64,000 nucleotides of DNA from contig OZ029915.1 in NCBI GenBank assembly GCA_964023275.1, positions 21,232,775 through 21,296,774 of the forward strand, in the 5' to 3' direction. The DNA comes from Norana najaformis (Eukaryota; Annelida; Clitellata; Crassiclitellata; Hormogastridae). The notes beneath the pieces are model-generated. The model saw only the letters and a program-made list of their open reading frames with translations. It was not told the origin of the DNA and made no database searches. Position numbers and translations under genes: made by a program. Each line of letters opens with the position of its first letter. Position 1 is the first letter of the stretch. This document shows, one piece after another, positions 1 through 13,700 of this stretch.

Positions 1-1092
1 ATTAAAACACAAGTACCTTCAAAGGTAAGGAGTGGGAGTAGGAAGGGCAGGAAACCTAAATGGACTCTTCAGTAATTTAAATAAGTTCATATGTTACTCT
101 AATATTCTCATCACTAAGCAATTCAACAATAAACTATATAATTTATGAGTCAATCAATCTGTCATGAAATATGTAAATAAACTAAAATTGTAATTACTAA
201 ATATAAAGAAATCACTTCAAACTGGAATCCAGAGTAACAGAACAGTAGGTTGCTTTAAAGTGGATCTGACAACTTATGTCTGTGTTAGAATCACTTACAG
301 CCAATTTTATTTAGATCTCTTTTAAAAGCTTTGGTTATGTTTCTCTAGTACCGATAGCTAGGTGCTGATTACAAGAGTCCCTCTCATGGAAATTATGATA
401 ATGTGGCCTGATTTGTGACTTAGTCACTCAGATTATTGCATCCTTGTCCTGGCTTACACTATGCCTCTTTTAATCATTTCTGGTACTGCATTTGTCTTTT
501 TAGCTGCTTTTTCACATTATCCTGAAAGTTTCAAATCTTACGTTCAAGGTTTTGCACTCTTGTAAATAAAACAAGTGAATCACAATACACACATAATATC
601 ATATTTAATATAATCTACATCTGTTTCCCTGATTTAAAAATCTTTTGTGGAATTCACAGACGAAACTGCAGTTATAGGCTTTTACTGGTTTGGCTGGGTA
701 AAATGTCAACAAGGTTTATGTAAAATTTAAATATCTAAACATATGCACATCAAAATGAAGCTATCAGGAATTGTATCTCGGACCTAGAAGCATCCTGATA
801 TGCAGCAAAATCAAGTGTTGGCCGTTTCACAAAATCGGTCGGCTGCATGCAAGTTCTGACACGCACATGCATTTCAAACCATCAGCAAACAACAGCGAAT
901 TGTTATAATCGGTACGTAAGAAAACTTTCAACACGCAACGCATTAAAGATAAAATGTCAGTAAACGAAAACCGTATACCAATGAACATAAATTACAAGCT
1001 TTGGCCATAGTATCCAGTTTAACAAAATTCTTCACAATAGTCGTATTGGTTACATTCATAGTACATATTCGTTTAGAAGTAACTCATGCAAC

Positions 1093-1155
1093 CTGTGACA
1101 AATGATTGTGAATAATCTGCTTCAATTCGGTTATTTTATCCGGAGGTAAAGACAT
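1093..1155 (-). CDS. CEP76: CEP76-like centrosomal protein, first coding exon only (partial)
   Basis: Reading the minus strand from the ATG at 1155 gives 21 codons beginning MSLPPDKITELKQIIH and ending at CAG followed by a GT donor at 1092-1091. The peptide matches the N-terminus of metazoan CEP76 as I remember it (shared MSLPP-K--ELKQ-IH--LS pattern, about two thirds identity). CEP76 is a centriolar protein that restrains centriole reduplication. I found no second exon between 1 and 1080, so the gene must continue to the left of the window. The donor (gttgca) is weak. The match is short, so the assignment rests on this stretch and on the head-to-head position beside EXOC2. Confidence 0.62.
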
Positions 1156-1720
1156 TTTAAATGAATACTGAAGCAGATTTAACAAATTATTATTATTGCT
1201 TTTTAACTTTTGCAAATGCAGTGTATCCAAAGAAGCTTGTTTTGAAAATACCGGAAGTAGTGTCAAATGTATGAGCAATTACTTTAGGGGTAGTAAAACG
1301 TTATACCACAATGAAAATATCTCTCCACACAAAATATCTCAGTTGATACCACCGACGAATTTCACTCAGCTTTAATCGTACAATTAAATACTATCACAAA
1401 ACGAGATCGTATTATCGAAAATAATTAAAATTTAACAAAGTCTATGCATCACAACATTGTAAGAAAATCATAAGTCCGTGAGATAGATTTGTGCGTAAGA
1501 TTGACTCCTGCGGTCAGATGCTTGTAAACAGTCTGATTTTCACGGTGAATCTTTGAGACATAACCGAAAGTTTAATGAGAAAATTATCTGGTGCGGTTCA
1601 AGAGTGATAGTCAGTGTTGGAATAAGTACATATATGTTATAGCAATGACTTAAGTTCAGTTGTTGCTCATTCTTACAGTTTACGTAAGTATAATATACCG
1701 GAGGCCAGATATTGTGCAAG
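1156..1720. promoter_or_regulatory. Probable bidirectional promoter between CEP76 and EXOC2
   Basis: About 565 bp separate the two divergent start codons. The stretch has no clear TATA box and no repeat I recognise. The short divergent spacing suggests a shared promoter, but transcription starts cannot be placed from the sequence. Confidence 0.45.
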
Positions 1721-4700
1721 ATGTTGAGCAGTGTGCGAAAACCGCCCCCGCAAGTAACTGGGATTTCTCCAAAGGAAGGACCGCCAGGAACCAGAGTCAC
1801 CGTCAGAGGAGAAAATCTGGGAGTTGATAGCAGAGATCTTATTGGCAAGTATAAGTGAATAACACAAGCTGTATCTGTATATCTTCGCCACAAAAGCTAG
1901 TCGTAAAAGCTATAGTGTTATGTAAGAAAAGCTTGGAATTTATATGCCATTTGGACTCTAGCTCTTCATAGTACAGCAGTATTATGCATCTCTGATAAGG
2001 TACCGTTAATCACGTAGTTATGATAATGATATCTTCTGTTATAAAAAGAAAATCTTGATGTATATTAAATATATTAATATGTTCATTTGGCAGCACAATA
2101 AATATGGCTTTCAGGCTGATAAACAACCGCAGGCTTTAAGGTGGATATTGGGAAGCGAGGCAGTCGCACATTGAACTCGGGAGGCAATCTAGAGCCTGTG
2201 ATATTTCAGTGAGCTTTCATCTTAATCTCTGTCCATGGTCAAAAACCATCGCTGTCTACTGCACATTTAATTGTTTCGTGCACACCTCCCTGCTTCATGA
2301 TTCATGGCTGTCTAACAGATCTAATAGGTATGTCTTTAGACTAGCAGAAGAAGTCTTGAGCTATTTGTGGTGGTAAAAATCTAATTTTTAATGTAAGACT
2401 GTTCCATGAGGATGGTCCAGTGCAAGAGGAAGAATGATGCGTTCAAATCGCTGTGCAAGAGTATGGCACTAACAGTCCACACATGCTGCAGAGCGCCGCG
2501 TTTGTCTACACTGCTGGCTCAGTACCGGAACACAAAGCTCCCTTATGTATTCTTGGGCCAAGCCAACTGTCAATCCTTATCCAAATATGAGGATTTTGAA
2601 TGTAATTCTATCTTCAGCTGGGGCCCAGTGCAGTGTCTCTTGCATATGGTTTGAAACATGCAAGAATTTTGCTATGTTGGCTATGACCTAGGCAGCACAG
2701 TTAAGGACAGACTGAAGCTGGTACGTTTGAAACTTAGGCAGGCCTGTGAGGACAACATTGCAATAGTCCAGGTGCATTATGATGAAGGAGTGAATGAGGG
2801 TCATGGCAGCTTCATGCAATAAACTCTGTCAAACAACCCTGATCTGGTGCATTTAGTAACAGCAAGGGATGCATAGAGAGTTGGTGTGGTCCACCATAGA
2901 TCTCAGTGCATGAACACACCAAGGCTTTGGACGATGTTTTGTAGTTTCCAGCCTGGGACTGATGCCGCTATCATGTCCATGTCCATCTTTGCTCTTGCCT
3001 GTTATGTGCCTTCAGATGAACCATATCTTCAATGGATTGAATCTCAGCTGATTTGAGGACATCCAGGTTTGTACTTCAGTCACAATTGCTCGCATATTAG
3101 AAACAAAAGCAAGTGCATCTGACAAGTGATATGACTTATGCAACTGAATATTATCGGCATACTGATGAACCCAAACTCTGAGGGGCGTGATGATCTTGGT
3201 CAGGTCAGCTGTATATAGGATGTACAAAAGTGGCCCAATAACTGAGCCTTGTGGGACACTGAATGGAACTGGTGCCCATACCGATTTGTCTGAGCCAAAT
3301 GCCACCACCAAGGTTCATCCATTCAGGAATGAACGAAGCCATACCAGGGACTGACCGATGATTCATTAGGAGGTTCTGAGTCGGGTCAGCAAGATGTTGT
3401 GGTCAACTTTGTTGAATGCTGTTCTTACTTACAGGAGAGCAAGCAGTATGATGTATCCTGCATCAATAACATCACAATAGATATAGCATCTTTCTACAGC
3501 AGTATGTTTTAAACAGCAATATCTTTGCTGTGTCAATCTTCTTTAATGTCCACGTTTACTACAGGCATACACAGCTGTGCTGAAGATGCATGTTCTTGAT
3601 ATTTTGCAACTTTGTCCTGTAGGCAGTGGTTTTGTCATTGCTGTATTTATCTTCAAGATGGCATCCTTCCTTGCCCTGTCCAATAAACAAACACTCTTCT
3701 GCAGTGTCTCTCAAGTTCCTGTTATGAGATCAATATCATCTGCAAATCCTAAGTTGTTTATAATTTCTCATTGTACTCAAAGAAAGTACTGTTAATCCAC
3801 TGCCATTGTTCTGAATGACTTTCATCAGTCTTTCTAGGTGTCTTACAAACCTAGATGGGGTGATTAGATTTTCTTAGTGTGTATTCTAGTTGAGTTTGTC
3901 CACCCCAAGGAACGTCTTAATTGGTACTTCAGTTAATACTTTCACCAATGTTGGCATAGCCTCAGCAGGCGTTTCCTAACTCAGTTGTTCACCCTTTCGT
4001 CACAGTGAGGTGGGAGTTGGTGTGTGAAGGGACTTCATTGTTCTGGTTATTGTTTTTGAGAAGGTTGCTTTCAAGCAAAATGAAAGTTTGGAATGTCATG
4101 CTACAGTACTGTGTGTGGAGAAGAATATACTATTGTACTGATACTAGGTCTAGAAAACTAACTATCTATTATGTTTTCACAGTTTTAAAGTTCTAAGTCT
4201 TGAGAATGATCAAATAATTTACAGTTGCATTTTTTAGGTTTACGGATATGTGGGGTGGATTGTCTGCTATCAACTGTATGGCAGTCTCCAAATAAAATCA
4301 TTGCCCGCACAGGACAGGCCAAAGGAATGGGCGACATAATTGTGGTCACTCGATCCGGAGGCGTGGGCAGTTGTACTGTTCAGTTTCGTGGTTATCATGT
4401 TCAGATAGGTAGTGCATAAATTTCATTCATTATTTGTCTGTTTCGGACTGTATAGCTCAGAGTTTCAGCTGAGTATTGTACTTGGTAGCCTTGCTAAAGG
4501 TTGCATTTTGAATGGGTTTCTTGGTGTAGCAACATGTGCAGATACCTGCATGTGCGCATTTAAGGGACAAATGGCATTCACTTGATATTGTGCTCTGTCT
4601 ATAATGCTAGAAATCATCCTCTGCAATAGTAGAAAGCAGTTTAACATACCGGTAGTTTGCAAAGGTGCTATATAAATATCTGGATTATTTTACATTACAG

Positions 4701-7700
4701 TAAGCAATGTTATGTTTGTTACTCTTTGTGTTGAATACAAGATTCACACTTGTCCAAATTTACCTGTTTGAGCTAATTCTATGCCTGGATTTGCAGATAG
4801 ATGCTGATATGTTACTTATTGATCATGATTTTACGTTATTTTAATGGTGCTGTAGAAGGTGACAAGAGTGGATTTCATTATTAATGGGGTCTGTAAACAT
4901 AATATTTTGCCAATAATGTTCAATTCAAAACCGCACTATGAAAACTAGAAGAAAAGAGCTAAAAGCTAAAATCTGTAAACAGAGGAAGCCAAAGTTCTAT
5001 GTTTGGCACAAGTGTACCTTTTTGTTGCCTTTGATGAACATAGTCTTTTGTATCTGTAACTAGTTTTAGTCTTTATGGTTGCCTTTGCACTGAAGGTCCA
5101 TTGCAAGATTCTGCCATCTGGATTGATGAGTCGCAGACTTCTGGTGCCATGTTTGGTAGGAACCGTGCAGCATCACCTGTCATCAGCCAAGAATCAGATG
5201 ATCCTCTGGGCATCTGTGATGAGTCAAACGAGTAAGGCTTACTGTTAGTTTGATTTCTTGTAATGTAGTGCAATTACATGCAATGTGTTGTGATGAAATA
5301 CTATGAAAATGCAATCTTGAAATATTTTATATATGCAGTTAGATGATCCTATTTGTGGGACTTCTTTTCCTTTGGTCTCATATTTGGTTATCTGTTAATT
5401 TGTTGTTTTGAATGAACTGTCATACTGATTGTTGTGTGATGTTCACTAAAATGCTTCAGTTCAAAATTCTCTTTCAGTATCAGTCACTTCAGAGAGAAAT
5501 GATACTCTGGATTGTATTGTAGCTTTGGCTATTCTAATATATTTGTTGCCACATTTTTTTAAAACTCATCAGGCCATGTTACCCATATGGAAAGGTTGTC
5601 AGGTTGTTGGATTGTGGTTATGTTTGATTGTTAGCTGAAATATCTGTTCAGATATCCTTTACTTATCATTATTCAGCTAGTTCATTGGATTGCCTTGCTC
5701 TGGTCATACTTGAGACTAGAACTGTTCTTATCATTATTCAGCTAGTTCATTGGATTGCCTCGCTCTGGTCATACTTGAGACTAGAACTGTTCTTATCATT
5801 ATTCAGCTAGTTCATTGGATTGCCTCGCTCTGGTCATACTTGAGACTAGAACTGTTCTTATCATTATTCAGCTAGTTCATTGGATTGCCTCACTCTGGTC
5901 ATACTTGAGACTAGAACTGTTCTTATCATTATTCAGCTAGTTCATTGGATTGCCTCGCTCTGGTCATACTTGAGACTAGAACTGTTCTTATCATTATTCA
6001 GCTAGTTCATTGGATTGCCTCGCTCTGGTCATACTTGAGACTAGAACTGTTCTTATCATTATTCAGCTAGTTCATTGGATTGCCTCGCTCTGGTCATACT
6101 TGAGACTAGAACTGTTCTTATCATTATTCAGCTAGTTCATTGGATTGCCTCGCTCTGGTCATACTTGAGACTAGAACTGTTCTTATCATTATTCAGCTAG
6201 TTCATTGGATTGCCTCGCTCTGGTCATACTTGAGACTAGAACTGTTTTTATCATTATTCAGCTAGTTCATTGGATTGCCTCGCTCTGGTCATACTTGAGA
6301 CTAGAACTGTTCTTATCATTATTCAGCTAGTTCATTGGATTGCCTCGCTCTGGTCATACTTGAGACTAGAACTGTTCTTATCATTATTCAGCTAGTTCAT
6401 TGGATTGCCTCGCTCTGGTCATACTTGAGACTAGAACTGTTCTTGGTCAATGGGTTTTTTGGTTGCTGGACCTAGATTTTGGAACTCTCTTCCTGTATCT
6501 GTTTGTTCTGCTCAGTTGCTTGCGTTATTTTGTTCTTAACTTAAGACTTACCTTTTTGAACTTGCTTATCCACTATAGGCTGCCTCTCTATCTTAGTGGA
6601 ATGATCTATTAGATATTGACCAGATTGCAGCTTGGTTTTGGTGTACCATTGGTTGATTCCTTGTGCATTAGGCATTGGCATGATAGAAGTTACTAATTAA
6701 CTAACTAACTAACTAACCCCAGTACCATGCCTGTGAGGGCTAATACTGAAAGATGCATGTAATTAAATGATCTATTACTTTACCTTATAAAAGCCATCAG
6801 TTGTTGGTTCTAAAGAATTGTATGTGAAGGACATTCTCAAGGTACCTACATTCTGAGAGTTCGAGAGAGGATTGAACCTGCATGCTAGGCATTACATGGT
6901 AGACATATATCTGGTGAGACAGAACGGGCAGAAGTTCCTTTATGATACTTTGATGACGGTTAGCACGAATTCTGTGGTTTAATTACTTAATTAGAGGAAT
7001 ATAGCTGTGTGTACTGAGGACACAAAGTGTGTTGTAAAATTCTAAAATGAAGCTAGAAATCATTTTCTGCAATAGTGGAAAGCAGCTTAACATACTGGTA
7101 GTTTGGTTGTAATTAAGTACTGATATTTATATGTTATTTTTAGTACTAAGATACCAGAAGATGAACTACAAGAGTTATTTCCAGAAGGTGAGTGATAGAA
7201 GTAAAATGAAACTACTGTTCGAGTTTCAGAAACCCTTCTCAAGGTCTGTAGTAGTTCTCAGCAGTTCTCAGATGTCTGGTCATGTTGCTGAAGGATCTTC
7301 CTGCTGAAACAAACACAACAACAATAGCCTGGCAGCAGGACAGTCTTTTGTTACTGGTTACTAGGGTTGTCAATGAATTGATTATTTATGTTATGCACCA
7401 GCATTTGAAACCCGAATGTAAAGACTGAAGGCTGATGAGTGAGCTGCCAGCCACCATGTCACCATTCTCTCTTCTTCACTCAGCTTGCTTATATTGCAGA
7501 CATACAAGCTCCTTTCTAGAGAAAGGTGATATTTAAATTATGCTTGTTTAAGAGAACATTTAGAGATCTTTACAATGTTTTATGTTATGCCATGTACTTA
7601 AAAGCTATGCATATGATCTGCAGTATAAATGTATGCCATATTGCTCACAGGTTTTAAAGACGTTGCAGTTGTAGACTAGCTAGTTTTAGTGAGTGATACT

Positions 7701-10700
7701 TTAGCATCTGTAGGCTAATGACACTGCACGCACCTTTTATGAGGGATTGAAACTGTTTTTTGCAAAGGTGGCACTGGGAACACTTGTGAGTATGGTTTCC
7801 AAAAAGGGTACTTAATGTTTTTTTGTGACAGGATCTGGAAATACAAGTCTGGATAATTTTGAACCATACTGGTTTCTGATGGAAAACCACCGTGGAACAT
7901 CGTAAGATATTTTGTTTATCAGTCAGTGAATTGATCAATATCTCCTAATAATGAATCGTTCAGTAAGTTCATAATACTAAATTTTTAATTTTAAATGATG
8001 ATAATATTGGATGCATTAGTTGGTAACATTCATGTTGTGCTGAGAATTTAACTCATAATTTTCCGAGAATTTAACTCATAATTTTCTGAATTTATTTTAT
8101 GATTCACATATAGATATTGATGACTTCTGTGTCAGTGTCTGAATTCCATAGTTATTTGGGGTTATTTCTTGAGTTGTAATGGTTATTTTTTCATTATTAT
8201 TTTGCCAGATATTTCACAAGTTCCTGGCATAAATTTTTCATTTTATTGAATTAATTCATAATAATTGTTATTATGTATTATAATAATTTATAACTGTAGG
8301 TTTGATGATTTAAAAACTGGTCTGGATCATCTTCGGCACACTTCATCTCGTCAGAATGAAGGTCCTTTGGTGTTTGCAAAAACCAATTTGTCAACTTTTC
8401 TTGATTGTTATGACACACTGACAGGTAATTATCCCGTAGAACTTTGATATTATTTGAAATTCTCGGATACTTTGATATTATTTGAAATTCTCGGATTTTG
8501 AGACCCAACAAGACCGGTTCAAGGGTCCTATCCCTTACATGTAGTGGTCATATTGCCAGTAAATAAGGTGAATAAGGTACGGTGAGGAAAGACATTTATT
8601 ACACACTTTCATCTACAGTTGTTTTCAGAGGAAACTGATACCTGTGACTGACAAAGGTTCTATTTCTAAGTGCAGTTCATTGTCTTCTGTGTAGTTGGTA
8701 ATTTTTTTAGATTCTGCTAATCCTTCTAGTGAAAGGATTAAGTTAGAGGTCCCTCAAAATTATGAATTTGCTCGTTAGTTTTTCTTTCTTCTTTCAAAAA
8801 TTGTTCATTTGTTTTGGGTTAAAGCAAATTCAGCAGCTATTCAACAGCTATCCAACGGCCAGTGATCGGCCATTTGGTTAGAATCATGGCATTTAAATTC
8901 TGTTTTCAGACATGCACAAGAAGATAGAGGCTGATCGGAAGAAAACCTCTGGCCTGTCCGCTACAAGCCTTTTAGAAGAAACCCTGATGAGTAAGTTGTG
9001 CTGTGCAGTTTCTTAGCATTCTTTGCATCACAGACCAGATAGGGTAATTTGGTGGGTGGCTTAACATCCAGATTGTTTGATTCTCAGCCAAATCAACTGC
9101 TGAATGACAAATACCACCCCCTTCAACAACACAGTTATACCGTCATCACTGTTGTTATGTATGTATTTAGGATGTATGTATGCATGTATGTGTGTATAAA
9201 TGTATTTATTTTGTATTTATATATATGTATGTATTTATCTATATGTATATATGTGTTTGTGTGTGCATGTATGTATGTATTTAGTATGTATGTATATGTG
9301 TATCTGAATATTTATATATGCATTTTAAGGACATCATAATTATTAATGTATTCCTTCTGTGAATTTATGTAGCACCTCTTCAGGGTATCTACTGCAAGGA
9401 ACTTCCATGGTTTTATTGTTGTGTCCCTGTGTTGTGTGTGTGTGCTATTGTTTTTTTATTGTTAATTTTGTTGATTGCCTGTGATTGTATTGGTAGAGGC
9501 TAACTTGGCAGCTGAAGCAGTGTTTGATGATGTACTGGGGAGGAAGGATCGAGCAGATGCCACTCGTAATGCACTTGGTGTGCTCAATCGATTCAAACTT
9601 CTCTTTTACCTCCCCAGCACGATTGAAAAGAATATTCAGAAAGTAAGGCAAATGCGGGCACTCAGCTCATTTGTCATAATTTCCATTTACAAGCTCTAAA
9701 GTTAATAGAGTTTTCTGATTTTTGCATTTCTGGTTTTGTTAGCGTGTGAGGTTGTAATGTTAAATGAAGTTAGATTCGAAGTGTGTAGATGTGAGATGAA
9801 CTTATGATGTGCATCTTGCAACATGAGCTCCTGAAATATGCAATTTGTTCATGTCTGGAATAAGGGCTGTTTGGGCCTTTAGGCACAAGGCTATGCCAGT
9901 GTGACATGTCAAATTAAAAGATCAACTGCCAACAAATGGTGATAAAACGCTGCACATAAATTTTAAGCCCTGTGATCCCATAGGCAGCTGTCTAGTTTGC
10001 CTGTTGGATTGTCTGGGCTTGAATTTATATTTTTGTGATATTAGTTTGTATTTTGATGTAATATTAGCTTTAAAAGTAGCTCCACATACTTCAAGTTTCG
10101 CTTAAGTTTGCCTAATGGAATGAAAAATGTTGCTGTACAATCCCTAACATTACCTTTATAACAAACTTCTGTTTGCAATTTTGGCAAATATATGTATATG
10201 TATTTGGGCCTGTGAACATTATATAGTGCTTTTCAAGAACTTCTCATGGGCACGTAACCATAGGATAAGTCATAGGATAGTAATGATGTTCACTCATGCA
10301 TGCATAAGTACATACTTATATATACACAAATTTCAATGCCACACAAGTTTTGTACAGTCCGATGTGCATGCATATTCCTTGTTTAGGGTGACTATGATCT
10401 GGTGATCACTGACTACACACGTGCCAAATCTCTTTACTGGGTTACAGAAGTTGGAGTTTTCAAAAAAGGTCACAGGTTCTTCTTTATCAGTAATGATTTT
10501 TATGTGAAACAGCCTTTTTGACTTGTTGACTCTACAGTATGATTAATTATTTGATTGATTGACAAATTGATCTGGGCAGTGCCTGTAATTATTTTTGAAG
10601 TACTGACCCATCACTCAGTAGCTATGGAATTGTGTTTTTTAATAATATTATTAATAATAATAATAATAAGGCGATTTTTAGAGCACCAAAGTACAGCTGA

Positions 10701-13700
10701 AGCAGAAAAAAAATGCTGTACAGGTACAGTTGTTCGACGACTGCAGCCATATGCAGCACATGTTTTTTAAAATTACATCAAAATGACATAGCCTTGTATT
10801 TACTGGGATAGCTGTACTGCATTTCAGCCAAATATGGATAGTCACTTTGACTTTGGGGTCATACCATACATATTGTAATGGGTGTGTACTGGCTCCAAAG
10901 TAAAACCTCTCCTTTATTCACTATTCTTGGGTTTAGTCTTAAGGTACTTATATGATCCACATTATATTCAGTCTAAGGCATGGGAAAGGCACATGGCCTT
11001 CTGCTCTCACATGTCAGATGCCAAAGAAACTGTTTCCTTTAAGAAAGATTTTAGAATAAATTGAGTCAGAATTTCACCACAGTTGCTTACCTTCTGTTTG
11101 CTTTTGGGTTACTGAATATTTATATTTGCAGTTTACAATGAGATTGAAAATCGAATCGAGTCATTTCGTGAAATGCTCAAGAAGAAACTAATGGTGATGC
11201 CTTCAACAATTGAGGAGCAAAAGAAACTTATCAGGTGCCACAGAAGATTGTTTCAGTGCTAATGTAATATGTGTGATAGTAGATCTGAATGGTTGCATGG
11301 AAGGTAAAGTTAACACTGTAAATCACCTGTTCACACTACTCTACAGAAACCCCTCGGAAGCATAGCCCAGGGTGTGATGGGTTTTTGGCTAAAGCATAAA
11401 CACAACTGCAGCATTACAACGGGATTCTTTTCACCTCTCAAGATGCACTGGTAAAAAGATGAAGAGCTGAGTTGGCCAAGATGGCCTGGTATTTATGGAT
11501 AGTCACTCATCTATGTACTGCTTGGCTTTGGTGTTACTAAACTTTGCTGATCTTCACAGTGTATTTTATCTATACCACTGCCCTTCTGTTTGTAACATGG
11601 AGTGTGCTAATTCAGTCGGTCTGTAAGACAGTCACTGTGTAGACACCTTGGGAAAGTCTAACACAAATTTGGCTTTGTGCTTATCTTTAATGTTGTTCAG
11701 AAAAATGTTGTTTAAAAAAATGTAGCACTAAATAAATTCATTAAAATAAACAATAGAAATATGTATCTTAATACATGTATCTCAGTTTCAGTTTTGTCAG
11801 AATGAGAGGATACTAAATTTAGGCTCACTTGATCAGATCTGCTTTTACCATATAATTCTTTATTATATGCTAGTCTTGATCACTGTATATTACTTCTAAA
11901 TGGCATCAAAAAGACAAATTTTAACAAATTACAAATGCTCCAGAACTCCTTGGCCAGGGTCATAAGATAAACTCCCAAATTTTAGCACTTCACCTCCCAT
12001 ATTGCTGTCATTGCACTGGCTTCCTACTGAACAAAGAATCCAGTGCAAAATGTGTCTCATAGTTTACCAAGTAATGTGTGTTGGCCAGCCAACTTATCTT
12101 TTGTCTGTGCTTACCCTTCAGCTTCATTGAATGCATTAACTCTTGTTGTGCCCTTGGCCAGAATGTATTGGGTTCCTGTTCTTTCTCTGTCTTTCTCAGT
12201 CACAGGCCCAAGACTTTGAAATTCACTACCCATTTCTGTGTGCTCTGCACTTCTGTGATGTCATTTAAGTCCCACTGTTTTCATGTTGCTTATTCTCAGT
12301 GGCCTGTCTTCCGGTCTCAGTGGCCTCACCGATCTAAATTGGTTCTGTCCAATGGATTATGCTTGTGGACTGTAGTTGTGCTTAGAAGCAACCGTTGATT
12401 GATGCCTTGCGCATTATGATAATGGCACTATAGAAGCCTCCAGATTAGAATTAGATTAAAAATTCTGATATTGTGAATGACTTTATATATTGCATTATCT
12501 TGATACTGCTCAGGTATTTGGTCCACCTTGAAGTGCCGTATGATCCTGCCTGGGAATGCCTCATCAACATTCAGAAGTGGCTTATTGATCTGATGCACCA
12601 GTGCAAGCAAGAACAAATTGATAAAGGTCAGTATCATAATAGTCTATGATTCTCTAAGACTTGCTGTGAAGTCCAAAACTGTTTCTTAAATATCACCTTA
12701 TTCCTTGCTTCATTGTTTCAATGCTTTTAACAGTAATATAATGCAATAATAATGACGATAACTGATAATTACTATAATAATTTAATTTAAACTTGTTTCT
12801 TTTATCCATAAAGTTTCTTCAGTCCCAAGAGGTCAGTGAAATGTGTGGTTAAAAAAATGATGATAACAGAATTTATTTAGACCTTCCTGAACTTATTATG
12901 AGCTAACTTTAGGTAATATTTTAAGAAGTGCTTTAATCCTGTGCGTTAATGCAGCTTTTAAAAATTTACAATCCCTAGAAAGTAATATTAATACTGATGA
13001 TTCTGCTGATTGTGGTATGTTTCTCATTCGTTCACTCATTCAGTAAATTTATACAGCACTTGTTTAAGATATCCATTCAGCAGCACTCTCCAACCATCCT
13101 TGGCAAAAGAGAACAGCTTTCAAGCATTAATAAAACATGCAAACTGTGCCCCTAGCCAGGTGAAGATACAGATCTAGAGAAAAAACATGCCATGTAGGAA
13201 GCCCAATTATTTACGTTCTCAGGAGGGCTCAGTGTTGCACTGTATGTACAAAGGGAACAGCCAGTTAACAGCCAGTTTATCCTGGGTTGGGAAGTATGGG
13301 ACCTGCAGTCAGCCGAACCTGAGACAGTTCTACAAAGCTCTTGTAAACAGGCATGCATAAATCCTAGCTGGATGATACTGAAATCTTAAAATTCATCCAC
13401 TGGTGGAAAGCTTATCTCACATGCAGTCAGAAGCATGGCTGTATTTAGAAATACCTCTGACCATCCTTGCAACTGCATGCAGCTTTCGTTCCAGCACATG
13501 TGGCACTACAGTAGTTGATCCTACTTTTAATGAAGGCTTGGATGAGAATGATAGCAACCCTAAATGTAGGAGGAGAAGAAATGGCCTGCTACGAGTGTAT
13601 TTGATAAAAACAAGAGTGACATGTGAAGATTATGCACTCAGCTATGGTCAGTTTCTCTGCAAGGATAATCCTGAGATCCTGAATAGAAGTGAAAAGAGGA

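Larger units (their letters stand above)
1845..4237 (+). other. EXOC2 intron 1, GC-AG type
   Basis: Exon 1 must end at 1844 to keep the reading frame into exon 2 (D-L-I then G-L-R-I-C-G). The intron therefore begins gcaagt and ends ttttttag. The alternative GT at 1849 breaks the frame. GCAAGT is the usual extended donor of GC-AG introns. Confidence 0.8.

Noticed and set aside
5662-6441. CRISPR-like array
   Set aside because: The units are directly tandem with no spacers, and the DNA is animal nuclear.
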